The notes under the pieces: model-generated
Told to the model about the DNA's origin: nothing
The model's database searches: none
Seen by the model: only the letters and a program-made list of their open reading frames with translations
Source: Cyathus striatus
Taxonomy: Eukaryota; Basidiomycota; Agaricomycetes; Agaricales; Nidulariaceae
Reading direction: 5' to 3'
Assembly: GCA_025738555.1 (NCBI GenBank)
Contig: JAOVFP010000003.1
Coordinates: forward strand, 3,162,001 to 3,226,000
Length of the DNA stretch: 64,000 nucleotides
Translations under genes and position numbers: made by a program
Shown here: piece after piece, positions 12,026 to 23,414 of the stretch
How the letters are laid out: each line of letters starts with the position of its first letter
How positions within the stretch are numbered: position 1 is the stretch's first letter

Positions 12026-12230
12026 AGGGCTGCCAACAGTACCGTAACGGGTTATAGCCGTATTTTAAAAACTGTTTATGGTATGGATTTCAGCCATAAC
12101 TGTACCGTATGAGATATTTTGAACTCACGATGATACGGGACAGGTGTAAATATGGCTGTACACAGGTTTACGGCTAGACTTTATAGGTTGTCACTGTTTT
12201 ATTGTCTGAAATCATCATTTAAAAAGTGCT
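12026..12230 (+). repeat. Inner terminal repeat, left (starts agggctgccaac)
   Basis: This 205-bp block ends exactly at the arm/centre junction and recurs inverted at 13747-13951. It starts with agggctgccaac, and a diverged third copy starts with the same word at 13137 inside the centre. The layout (inverted 205-bp ends around a transposase fragment) resembles terminal repeats of a DNA transposon, although homology between the arms continues outward beyond them. Confidence 0.55.
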
Positions 12231-13097
12231 GAAACTATCCGAGTTGGACCAACTGCTATATATTCACAGTGGACCATTGAAAGGACGATTGGAAATTTAG
12301 GAGAAGAATTGCGCCAGCACTCTAATCCTTACCAAAATATTATACAGCGAGCAATTTTCCGAGCTCAGACGAATGCTTTGGGAGTTATGATTCCAGATTT
12401 GCTACCTTCAGTTTCAGCATTTCCACGAGGCTCAAGAGAATTGGGGGATGGTTATGTTCTTCTCACAAAAACTGATACATGCCCCCGTGATCCAGAAGAG
12501 GGTGAGAGTGCAGCACTACGGGTTTTCATGAAAGAGCGGTTTAACCATACATATAAAAGATGGAAAATTCGACCACTTGTTCGTTGGGCTCGTCTTAGGC
12601 TTCCTAATGGCCAAATTGCAAGGTCCGCTTGGAGGGAAACAGAGAAATCTCTTGAGAATTTGCGAATATCTCGCCATGTCAAGGTACTTACAAGTTATAC
12701 TATAGAAATATATATACTAACACTTAACTACTATTCTTAGATTCAGATTAAGGATCCAGTTTCTGGAGAAACTGGTTGTCGGTTCGCAGAAGTATTGTAT
12801 TACTTCGTAGTCACTTATAAGGGCACTTCTGAGGCTGTTGCAATGATCTCCCTTTTCACAAAACTGGACCAACAATTATTCGAAGATTCTTGCGAAACTG
12901 TTTTATCTTGCTGGCTAATGGGAGAAACAAATCTTCATGTCATTAATGTGAAATCAATTCAGTCCGTTGTAGCCGCTATTCCATTTCCTCGAAACGACAA
13001 GCATCCGGAGCTTGAAGGGAATGCTTTTATTGTAGAGAAGCCTGGACTAGACATTGCGACTATTAGCGACATTGAGGAGACATTGTACGACGAGTAA
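12231..13097 (+). pseudogene. C-terminal fragment of a large Agaricomycete transposase-like protein
   Basis: One frame opens at the first base after the inverted repeat and reads YSQWTIERTIGNLGEELRQ, then a stretch with NALGVMIPDL and LGDGYVLL, then RWARLRLPNGQIARSAW. A short intron (about 12680-12740) is followed by a second exon containing YYFVVTYKG, VINVKSIQSVVAAIPFP and FIVEKPGLDIA, ending in TAA at 13097. From memory this matches the conserved C-terminal part of large transposase-like proteins (KDZ/Plavaka-type) abundant in Agaricomycetes; which family is uncertain. The N-terminal catalytic part is absent, so it is a truncated relic. Its 5' break coincides with the arm boundary. Confidence 0.65.
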
Positions 13098-13746
13098 AAA
13101 TATGTATTCCAGTAACAGCTAAATTGGCGCGCTTTTTAGGGCTGCCAACTGTAACTGTACAAACCGGCTACGATACGGTTATAGTAGTCATATATACCAT
13201 ACCATATGTAGGTGGGGCGAAGCTTGATACAGTACAGTGTGGGTTTCACCCGTTGGTACCCATCCTGTACAACTATTTACAGCTGTCTTTACAGCTTTCA
13301 GAATGAAGTCTAACTTGGTCCCGAACATGTAACTTCAGTATTTGTGAGTTTAGTAACATATGCTATATTTCTATTATCGACAATGAGTTCAAGATTGTAC
13401 TAAGTAAAGTTGGTAAGTAAGTAACCCGAAGAATGTGGACGACGCAGTGCCAGTGGGTAACAAAATGTAAAAATCGCTCAATGGCGAAGAGCGACAGTGA
13501 CAGGTGAATGTTTGAACGATGCCTGCTAGGGATATGTCCCCACCCTTCACAATGTCTTCACGACATCTGGTAAATGCTCAAACGATAAAGTATGCACATA
13601 CCCTCAGGGGCACGAGAACACCCAGGCCAGTGTTTATCAGGAAAAACCTTCGAATTCTCTGGTTACAGATCATATATCCATACCTAATATTTGGTATGTG
13701 CTTGTATTCGGAGAAAAGAGGTTTTTCTCTAGTATAAGATCGCCAT
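13098..13746. other. Central non-coding remainder with degenerate repeat
   Basis: A third, diverged relative of the 205-bp inner repeat starts at 13137 (agggctgccaac) and runs to about 13280. The rest to 13746 is AT-rich and shows no recognisable gene. Confidence 0.5.
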
Positions 13747-13951
13747 AGCACTTTTTAAATGATGATTTCAGACAATAAAACAGTGACAACCTATAAAGTC
13801 TAGCCGTAAACCTGTGTACAGCCATATTTACACCTGTCCCGTATCATCGTGAGTTCAAAATATCTCATACGGTACAGTTATGGCTGAAATCCATACCATA
13901 AACAGTTTTTAAAATACGGCTATAACCCGTTACGGTACTGTTGGCAGCCCT
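13747..13951 (-). repeat. Inner terminal repeat, right
   Basis: Inverted partner of 12026-12230. It ends with gttggcagccct at 13951, the complement of the left start. See the left copy for interpretation. Confidence 0.55.
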
Positions 13952-14221
13952 AGCACTGCATTTTGGCTGCAGCTTTGAGTTTGACCTAGAATTCCTTCTC
14001 CACATACTGTTACCTAGAGCATATTTGTTGTAGCTGCCAATATCCTGAGGTTTCCTAGAGTGGAGAAGATGAAGAGGGAGATAGAGGCCAAAAAAAATTG
14101 AAAGCAATGACCGGAAGTCGGTTAAGTCGGGTTTAGGTCCATTGTTTGTTCCTCCCTGCATAGCCAAACAAAGGCGTCGGTGCGCTCTCTGTCGAGGAAC
14201 CCACTCCCTCTCCCGACTCTC

Positions 14222-16909
14222 ATGTCTACTGCCCACAATAACAATATGAACTTTCGGCCTCCTCCCCCTCCTGTGTTTGATCTCAATACATTCAGTGGCC
14301 TATCTCAGTTCAACAGCTCCACGCAGTCTCAGTTTCCAGGTTCTTCATCTCAGTTCTCTCGGTCCTCACAGTTTCAGCCTCTCCCAAACTCCTCGCAAGC
14401 AACACAGAGCTTCAATGACTCAAATTTCTCCACAACTCAGCAAAATACTCTTGCATACAACGCCCCTCAATACTCTACTCTGACTCATCAACAATTTGGC
14501 CCTTCTCCTCCAGATGCAACCGCATATAGTCAACTTCAGCAAGAGTACATCGCTCTGAATGAGAAGTATATTCATACTTCTGGCGAATTAGATGCTTTAA
14601 AGTTAGTTCCTTACACTTCTGAGAATACTAAACACGTTCGTGCACTAGGAAAGCATATGAACACCTTCTCGTCGTAAAGGATAGTCGTTCCTCAGGCCAT
14701 GATTCTTCGTCAACATCTTCTGGCAGAGCACTCCCGTATGACATCCTCAAACCTGATGTTCCCCCACCTCCGGTCTTGGATGAGCAACACTGTGGAAACC
14801 TCAAGTATTGGGGAAAGGAACTCTACCTTGCCGAAAAGAAGAAGAAGAAAGCGGAATCTCCTATGGATGGTAAGGCCTACAGGAAACGGGGCCAGAAATC
14901 CAGCAATGAAGTTTCAATGTTGGCTTACATTGAAAATATCAATGGCGACCCTGTTTTAGGTAGCGTAAAGAAGGCTATCCGAAGATCCACAAAAGATATA
15001 TGGGCTTTTCTCCTCAGCTTGGACCTCGCACCAGATGTTTGGAAGGATATTAGTTCAGTCGCCCGGAACTATTACCTCCGTGAAATGTGCATCAAATATC
15101 CAGAACTCACCTATGGGCCGTTGTATTGGAAGGCGGAGCAAATCGCGACAGAAGACTATCCGTCATGGATCTCGAGTCGAAACGGCAAGGGGAAGGGGAA
15201 GGGGAAAGGGAAAGGGAAAGGGAAAGGGAAGGGAAAGGGGTCAAGGCGCAGTGGGAATAGAAGATTGAGAAGGGATTCTGAGAGTGAAGACACCGAGAGT
15301 AGTGGTTCTTCATCAGGTGATGAAGAAGGGCGACCCCTGGCCAAGAAGCTCAGACGTTCATCAACACCGGACACGTTTCATGAGAGATTGTACACCATCC
15401 CCTCTTCCCCCAGTGGTGACGATGAACTCCCTCCTTCCTCCCCTTTTCAACTGCAACAGGATGACGATGTACTTCCCCCATCCTCTCCTTTTCGCTTGCA
15501 GGAAGATGATGTTGAAGTCCTCCAGTCCTCCCCTTTCCACCTACCACAGAATGATGATGACGACGACGATATGCTGCTGGAAAACCCGCTGTACTTCTAG
15601 TTTATTCCAATGGATATGTTCTAACTTTTTTCTTAGTTTAGGGCTTTTGAATCATGAACAAAATGGATCTTTGGCAATGGGCGGTACTGACACCTTCCAG
15701 CCCACCATACTGACACCACCAATATCTTCGACCACAACAGCTTTGCCCCCAGATAGCAGTTTGGAAGGTAGTATTTTAAACTTCCAAGAATCAACACGGG
15801 CCCGCCTTTTTTGCATCAGAACTGACTACCTTTTCTACTGCTGCAGATTTACCGCCCAGCTCCTCTTCCGCTGCACCAAACTCCTCTGGTTCGTCCTTGG
15901 GTACACCCCCAAGCAATATTGGGTGAGAGTTATCTAAAATTCCTTTTATTCATTGTTTTCACTTACTATGCACTCAACCACGGTCCACCAGCATCCCTTC
16001 TAAAGTTGTGAACACGAGTTCACTTTCATGCCTTGCTCAGCTGGCCGATGCATTATCCAGGACCTCACCACTCTCTTCTGCCACCGACCATTCGAATACT
16101 ATGAACGCGGGAACGTCATCAACCTCGTCACTCTCATCTTCTACCGACGCTTTGACGACTGTGAATATGGCAGGTTCATCATTGACTGCAATTCGGTCAT
16201 CTGCTGTAAACATGACAACAACCTCCTCAAGCAGCACTAGCGTGTCGAAGCCGGTTCCCCTTCGGGCCCTCCCTACTCATACCCACTCAAACCCAACACC
16301 GACAACTGCTCCGTTAAGCAAGATGATGCCGCCGCGTGCAATCCCGGCCTCCGCGGTGAACACAGCAACGACATCCTCAAGCAGTGCTGGCACATCGAAG
16401 CCGGTTCCCCTCCTTAACCCTCTTAATGCCACTTCAACATCGACAACCATTCCATTAAGCAAGATATTGCCAACACAAGAGGAGGATACAGGCCAAGTTG
16501 GTACTTTAAATGAAAAGGCTAGTTTATTCTTTACTAGATAATGCGATTACTAATGCCATCCAGGCTTCCAAACCGACCACTATCAATCCAAGTCCAGCGG
16601 CTCCAGTCAAAGCGCGCAAATCAAAAATTGCTAGAGCCGGAAAGGTCAACAATGCAAAGTAAGAGCTTATATTTTCTTTGACTTTGTACTAACGTTACTG
16701 TCTTTCAGAAATATGTATAAGTCCGAGTGGATATCTACGCACCCTGGAGGTACAGAAGAAGAGTTCCGGATTCACTGGAATGCTGTCTGTGATGAGCGCG
16801 CCAAGGTAAATAGATTAATGTTCTTAATTCGCCAACAAACTATTGATTTTATTATTAGGCTACTACTAATGCGAAGGGAGTAAATGTCAGATCGACAACA
16901 AAACAATAA
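14222..16909 (+). CDS. Gene 1, right copy: coiled-coil / W-rich domain protein of unknown family
   Basis: I place seven exons joined by GT-AG introns that keep one frame. The N-terminus is Q/S/P-rich (MSTAHNNNMNF). A coiled coil follows (YSQLQQEYIALNEKY, ELDALKKAYEHLL), spliced across a 47-bp intron at about 14602. Then come LKYWGKELYLAEKKKKK, the middle domain (MLAYIENINGDPV ... YGPLYWKAEQIATEDYPSW), a GK repeat run, an acidic tail with SSPF repeats and a long S/T-rich stretch. The last two exons encode KSEWISTHPGGTEEEFRIHW. The middle and C-terminal domains are clearly shared with gene 2. No enzyme motif is visible. Lysine runs suggest nuclear or nucleic-acid contact (inference). It is convergent with gene 2. 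Function is not known to me. Confidence 0.7.
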
Positions 16910-18167
16910 AGTGAGTGCATTGAATTCATGCTGTTTTTTATTATTCTATTAAGTTAACATATACTTTAGGCTATTGTATCAACAATTACGAGATGAGGAG
17001 GGGCAGGAGTAAGTGGAGGGGAAAGGAAGCAAGCGAGGGCAGAGGGAGGGAAGGAAACGAGTGAGCAAGTGAGCGAGGGCAGTGGGGAGGAGCGGGCGGA
17101 CGGGCGACGACGAGAGCAGTGGGAGGGAGCATTGGCGAGAGGAAAGGAGCGAGTGAGTGGGCGAGGGCAGCCGGAAGCAGCAAGGGAATGGAGAGGAGCG
17201 AGCAGGTGGGCCAAGGCAGTGTGAGGGAGCGTTGGCGCAGGGGAGGAGCAGGCGGGCGAGCCAGGGCAGTGGGAAGGCGCAAGGGGAGGAGCGGGAGGGC
17301 GAGCGAGCCGGAAGCAGCAAGGGAAAGGGGGGAGGGAGCAAGGGGGCCTCGGGAGGGCTCTTGATCGTGCTCGATGGCACTCGATGCTGCTTGATGGGTG
17401 CTTGATAGTGCTCGATGGCGCTCGATGGCACTTGATTTGAAAGGGGGGATGGTAATGCTTATATTTTTCTTGATACGTCTCGTTGTACCTCGATAGTTCT
17501 TGAAATGGATAAGATTTTGGACTTAATGGCATACTGGAAAAGGAAATTAAACACACCTTCTATTTAGACTCGATTCTTCTATACCTGGCTTGATTTACTG
17601 CTTGATTGATCTAGAACTGATCAAGTATAGTTGCAAAAATCGAGCCAGAACGAGACTTCTCGTTTTGACTCGATTTTCCCTCGATTCCCCTCGACGGACT
17701 TTTCACTGGGGATGAGGCATCGATGAGGCATTGAGGACTTTTGCTCGGGGTGGGTTCATTAAGGCGGGAAGAGGAAATCGGTCGATGATACTCGATTCAA
17801 ATCGAGTCTGGTTGACTACAACAGAGTTTTATTTTCATTATTATATTTCATTTCATTTAGCAATTACAAGTACAATATCACCTAGCAAAAGTACCTAATA
17901 TAAGCAGAATCGAGCAAAATCCAGCAGAATCGAGCGGAATGACACGGAATCGAGCGGAATGATGCATAATCGAGTGGAATGAAGCAGAAATGAAAGAAAT
18001 CGAGTGCAGTGAAGGGGAATAGAGCGCCAATCATTGAGCCTGTCCCGAGGCACTACCCCCTAGTACCTACCGCTACCCCCTCCTACGCACTCTCTATCCC
18101 TTCTACTACCTCTTCCACAACCTATCAGCTACATCCACCGCTACCTCCACTACCTCAGCGCATATCC
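16910..18167. other. Intergenic: CT-rich tract and TCGA-rich motif cluster (right arm)
   Basis: Inverted equivalent of 7813-9069 with several small length differences in the G/A-rich tract (16990-17350). The TCGA motif cluster lies at about 17350-18010. No gene is recognised. Confidence 0.6.
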
Positions 18168-20226
18168 TCAGTCACATCGCTAAGTACAATCAGCGTTAGG
18201 ATAACAACAGAAGAAAGAAAACTTACGTTTCGTAACTCAGCTGGCAGAGTTTCCCAGAAGTCATGGAAATCTGCCTCGGTCCCCTGTGGATGCTCTTCTA
18301 TCCACAATGCTTTCCGTCGACTCCTAGGAGGCGTGTCAAAAAAGCAAAGTAAGCAATTCTATTACTTACTTCACCGTTTCCTTCTTTCCAACTGTCGCCT
18401 TTCGCGACTTGCGTGGTTTAGTGATGATAGCAGAAGCCACGCGTTGCGTTGGTAGGGTGTCGGGTGGGGATGACAGTGCGTTGAGGGGAGCTGGCAGGGA
18501 CTGGGCATCGGGTGGAGCCGGCAGATGCTGGCGTTGCACTGGTAGAGTGTCGGGTGGGGGTGGCAGTACGTCGAGGGGAACTGGCAGGGACTGGGCATCA
18601 GGTGGAGCCGGCAGAGGTTGGCGTTGCGTTGGAGGGGTGTCGAGTGGGGATGGCAGAGCTGGCGTTGCACTGGTAGGTTGTCAGGTGGGATGGCGTGGCA
18701 GTGGCTGGGAGTGGCTGGGGAGCTGGCGGGGGCTGGCGTTGCACTGCAGGGTCCTTCTGTATGAGGTTTCGATTCACTGGCTGCTGTATTTTAATATATC
18801 ACGGTAATGGAACAAAAATACTTGCCTTTTGACATCTTTGCACCGTAGGCAGCACTACCTTTGGCATTGAAAAGACCAGCCCTAAGAAGGTGTAACCGTA
18901 CAAGTTACGAAGAAGAAATCACCAACTCACAGTGGGCTTTTGAATGAAACCGCTAAACTTGCAGGTTTTGATATCTTGAGGGCAGTAGTCTTGTTTGTTT
19001 CAGCCTTTGGGGCCTTTTTGCGTGAATTCGCGTCGAGTTTAGGATTACATCTACAGATATATCAGCACGGTCCAAGACATTTGATTAGGCTTACTTTGTA
19101 TCAGCTGATGATGGACCTGCCGGCTTCGCAAAATCTTCAGACTCCTCGGAGAGACGAATCAGGCCTTCAAATTCTGAGTCGTTGGGCTCGGGGCTGCTTG
19201 ATACACGGCGCTTTTTTTTAGCACGCTCGTCGTCATCTTCAGGGCTTGAGGAGGTAGGACGTTTGCTGTCTACATTCTTCGGTCCATGATTCTTGTACCA
19301 CGAAGAGTACCCGTCAGTCGCAACCTGTTTTGCTTTCCAGAAACCCTCTGAGTACGATAGTTCGGGGTGCCTCGAGCACATCTCGTCGTAAAACACATCC
19401 TTCACTTCGGGATCATTTGTCTTCCATTTTCGTTTTGCTAATCCTTTGTCGGCCATCCTCTGCCACAGTACCCGAGAAGCTCGGATATCTCTGATGATGT
19501 AGGGGGAAACTCGATGACCCTCCAGGGTCTCAATATACCAGAGCATTTTCGGGTTTTTTGATTTCTTCCTGCTCTTCTTGCTACTGGAGCCCTCTTTGGC
19601 ACTCTCCTCCTCTCCATCCGTTGCCTCGTTGTTATCCTTCTTGTTTACCTCCATCGACGATTTCTTCCTTCGCTCAGCCCTTTCTGCAAGAAAAACCTGG
19701 TATGACCAGAACTTGAGCTGGCAACGCTCATGCTTTTGCAGTGCTCGAATAGGAGGCCTCGGTTTGGTGAAATCAAGAAATCATGTACTAGCACCAGTGC
19801 TTGGCGGTGGTGGTAGTGCATGAAGAGAGCGAAATTCTCGTATAATTTGAAGCAATTCGGAGTTTTCTGATCTAAAGGCCAACTAATGTAAGCAATCTCA
19901 AACAAAAAGAAAGTACTGCATACCTAAGCATGTCAAGCTGGCCTTCTTTCTGTATGAACTCACGTTTGAGAGCTTCGTAGCTTTGTGCGAGCTGGATGTA
20001 TGCGCTGTCTTTTGCACCGTAAGCCCTATAAAATGATTAGTCTGACAATTCAAAGTGAAATAATCTACCAAACCGAGGGAATGTGCAGCGATTCTGAGGG
20101 GCCTCCAGACTCTCCAGCTCGTTTACCAGTCCTCCTTCCATGATAAGGCTAACCTCATGAAGCTTGTTATAGATGGCGGGATCAGTACTCCGCACGTACT
20201 CCGGACTCCAGCGAAACCATCGGCAT
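18168..20226 (-). CDS. Gene 2, right copy: coiled-coil / W-rich domain protein of unknown family
   Basis: Same structure as the left copy at 5758-7812. Here the eight-residue A run is complete, so the middle exon stays open through KKKRRVSSSPEPND and on to GPSSADTK. The in-frame TGA between the coiled coil and the LKFW motif is also present here, as is the shift of frame in the Pro-rich tandem repeats (18460-18720). The exact exon model is therefore uncertain and the gene may be damaged. Start candidates are 20226 (inside ATPase-derived DNA) and 20141. The last exon ends ELRN-RCD with the stop at 18168-18170. Confidence 0.55.
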
Positions 20227-21345
20227 CCATAATCATCTTATCGAGCAAGGTGTTCTTGCTACTGGGAGCGGATCTATCTTTCAACACCTTGGCAGAGTGC
20301 ATGTGGTCACCAAGTCCCAGACAACGTCCAGTTTCATTTGCGATAGCCAGCTATCACCAGTAACTATCTTGACCTTGACACCGAGAGCGAGGGCATCGGC
20401 ACCATCACCCTCAACTTCCTCGAAAGCGACATTGAGAGCATGAAGACCGTGGGATGCGTACTCCTCCTTAACATCAGCCTCGAGACGGTTCTTAATCTTC
20501 TCAGTCTTGTTGCGCATCCAAAGCTCGATACGACTCTATTCATACCCTTCGTGATGTGCTTGGGTTTGCTGGATGTCTCCTCGAGATAAGTGATCTCGGT
20601 ATGCTTATCGACGGGGTTGAAAGGCTTGAAGTCCAAAAGCTTGATGCCAGCGCAAGCGCAGGTGATATCACCGGCAGCCTGAACGATGGAAGCATCGATC
20701 ACGTCCTGATTCTCGGTACGGGAAGCGTAGGCAACAAGTAGGATAACGTCGTCAGCGGAGAATGGGCCATACATCTTAATGGTGCTGTGATCAATGGTGA
20801 GCTTGTTGGTAGTAAGGCTACCGGTCTTGTCAGAGCACAAGATGGTGACACCAGGCAACCCTTCGATAGCAGTGATACGGGTAATGATGGCCTTGTACTT
20901 GGCGAGCTGCTGGGCGCCGACGGCGAGAGTGACGGACAATACAGTGGGCACGGCAATAGGGACACCACCGATCGGGAGTGCTAGGATGTTGTCGAGACCA
21001 CGGCAGTGCTGGTAATGGAAACTGGTGTACAAGGAGAAAATTTCAGCGATAACCAAAATACTGATGGTGATAGCGATGAGCGCAGCTGCTTCCATGATCC
21101 AGGACAGGTGGTTCCACATGAACGAAAGGAACTACGCAGAGCATGTCAACAGAGGCTCTCGGGAGAAATAGGAGGGTGAGTACTAACCCATAAGAGGGGG
21201 TTCTGCTCCTCAGACTCGAGCCTATTGGGACCGAAGAGCTCAAGACGGCACCCAGCCTCAGCTTGGTTGAGACCAGCTTCAGTACATTGAAGGAGAGTGA
21301 ACACGTCCTCAACGTTCGGATCTTGTTCTTTACTCCTCGCCAACA
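20174..21345 (-). pseudogene. Plasma-membrane H+-ATPase (PMA1-type) remnant, right arm
   Basis: Inverted copy of 4640-5810 with the same internal deletions, so decay preceded the duplication or was homogenised afterwards. Here one frame runs from the first membrane hairpin through VTLAVGAQQLAKYKAI and CSDKTGSLTTNK into the nucleotide domain, because the CCC run is intact. It still lacks the actuator domain and the C-terminal helices and cannot be a working pump. Confidence 0.85.
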
Positions 21346-23414
21346 CTTAACTCGACGTTGATTGGTTTGCATATGTATGTTACCTCCTTTTGCTTACGGT
21401 TTCGTTGGGCTGACCTGCACAATAGGCTCTGCATAGAATGCGACGCACCCCAGCGGCCACCTGCTGGGTTCATATCCCCCTCTGTGGCCTTCCCATCGAC
21501 ACATCGCTACCCATATGAACGGTATTAGATCCCGCAAAATGCACTGTCCTACGCATCTCAAACATTCTCGAACCCTGGATCCCAGTGCAGTGAAAACAAC
21601 GAATCGTTGAAGCACTATTCTCTATACCAAGGAAACGATCCTTCGCCTGTCCGTCATAGTCTACGTGGCCGAAGGCCAGAGGGTTGAGTTTTGCATTGGG
21701 ATTGTAGATGTCGTAGAGATGGCAGTTTTCGGAGGGGATTGGGGTGATAGAGCAAATGTGGGGTGCACTTGAAACGCTATTACATGGTTTCTGAGTCGAG
21801 CTACAGGTACATTCTTCACCCTACTGTACATGATATCCGTACTAACCATGCACTTTAGAAATTGATGGTCGCCCTCTACCACCTTGGCAAAGACCACAGA
21901 ATGTCGACCGTCGTCAGTGTTCACGCCACATCCCCCAACTATCTTCCTCAAAACCCAACGAGTACGAGCTCTCGCAACTCATGGAGACTTAGCATCTTCA
22001 GCTATCTGAGTACGACAACTCAACGCTTGCTGGTACAAGAAGCTATGCACGTGGCAAGGGCATCTATGGGATATAGAAAGGATGGAGATGGCGGGTTAGA
22101 CGTGGTGGATTACGAGGTGTTTAGTCTTGGTAAACAGCAGCCGCTTATGACCGCCACGATCACCACGATCATCACTACCCGGTCACTCACAACCACTGCG
22201 TCCACCATATCGTCTTCCTCTCCCAAGCCAACATGCGGGCCGTCGATGAACCCAGGGTTGAGTTGCTACGGAACTTTGTGAAGAAAAGTCTATGTGTTGG
22301 TGTGGCAGCCTCCTGAGTGCGTTCTTATACATATTTGTACACAACTCAATGTGCTTAACCTTTCTTTGCAGCTGAACACTATCAAGCCTCGACTGTCTAG
22401 TATCACCCGGTTCAGGTTTTGCATGTACATAACGTGCCACATCATCAACCATTACAGCCTCATCCGGGGTAGACTTTGTCGTTTAGGCTACCCTCATGCT
22501 CACCACTACAGGGAGACCTGATGTCGAGAATGGCTGCACTCGTCACCACAAAGAACGCACCAATTGCTTGAATGACTTACATGGAATGATCTTATCAGAC
22601 AGATGGTGGGATGTGCCTGTAACTTACGTGCGCTCTCTGAGATGTTTGGTTCTCACTGTCTTTCGTCTAAAAGCGTCTTTTGGAGATGGGGTTAGGTTCT
22701 AAGGGGCAGCTTGGTGGTGTCGAGATACAATTAGTCCTAGTCAGGGTCTAATGACCTTCTCGCATTTACAAGCACTGTGTTTGGCTTTTTGTTCTCTCTT
22801 TCGTCGTTTTACCAGTACCTATGCAACTTCTCAATCGTCTTGGTATTATACTACTATCATTTACTACTAAGTTACATGAAATATATTATCTGTTCTGCTT
22901 CTAACCCCTATGCCGGATTGCTAAAAGTTCCTGAGGTAGTGGGTAATGTTGTTTGTTGACTCTATTTCTTTATTTGAATAGCTTCTGAGCTTCACCACAG
23001 CGACGTGTACGACACTTATTCTTTCTTGCTATGTCTTCAGAGATCTCATGCCCTCGGTGTCGACAGAAATTGTAGTGTTTGACCCTTCTTCAGATCAGTA
23101 CGACAGTAGCTGTTCGATCTAGATTCTACGATCGGGAAGGAATATAAGTATTTTACAAAGATGTCACAGACACACGCGTGTGTCCAATGAGATTATGAGA
23201 TGCACAACGCGAGTGACAGCAAAACGCGCGGTAACGTGACGAACGATTTCTGAATGACGTACTAAATGCCTCGACACAAAAACTAGAAATGCATGAAATA
23301 ATTTTGGGATATACACTTTATTACTCCGCTTTATTAGCTGAGTTTTCAACGTCAACGCTCGTATATAAACCATTTCCTTGCGTTCACTCTTCTTTACTTC
23401 CTACCACCATCATC
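21346..23414. other. Right-arm segment without a recognised gene
   Basis: Inverted equivalent of 2572-4639. A 139-codon frame (21862-22281, plus strand) is preserved in both arms, but I cannot assign it to a family. The last 100 bp is the promoter of the HSF-like gene. Confidence 0.5.
23362..23368 (+). promoter_or_regulatory. TATA-like box of the HSF-like gene
   Basis: The sequence tatataa lies about 50 bp upstream of the ATG at 23415, followed by pyrimidine-rich sequence (ttcactcttctttacttcct), a common fungal promoter layout. The same box is present in the left arm. Confidence 0.5.

Larger units (their letters stand above)
1..12230. repeat. Left arm of giant inverted repeat
   Basis: This stretch is the reverse complement of 13747-25917. 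Matching features have coordinates summing to about 25977 next to the centre and about 25988 near position 1100, so net length drift is only about 10 bp over 11 kb. Long stretches are identical, and differences are scattered substitutions and 1-2-bp indels. The inner end is exact: both arms read the same outwards from 12230 and 13747, then diverge at once. The outer 560 bp is clearly more diverged than the rest. The arm is still matching at base 1, so its true outer end lies outside the window. Confidence 0.96.
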
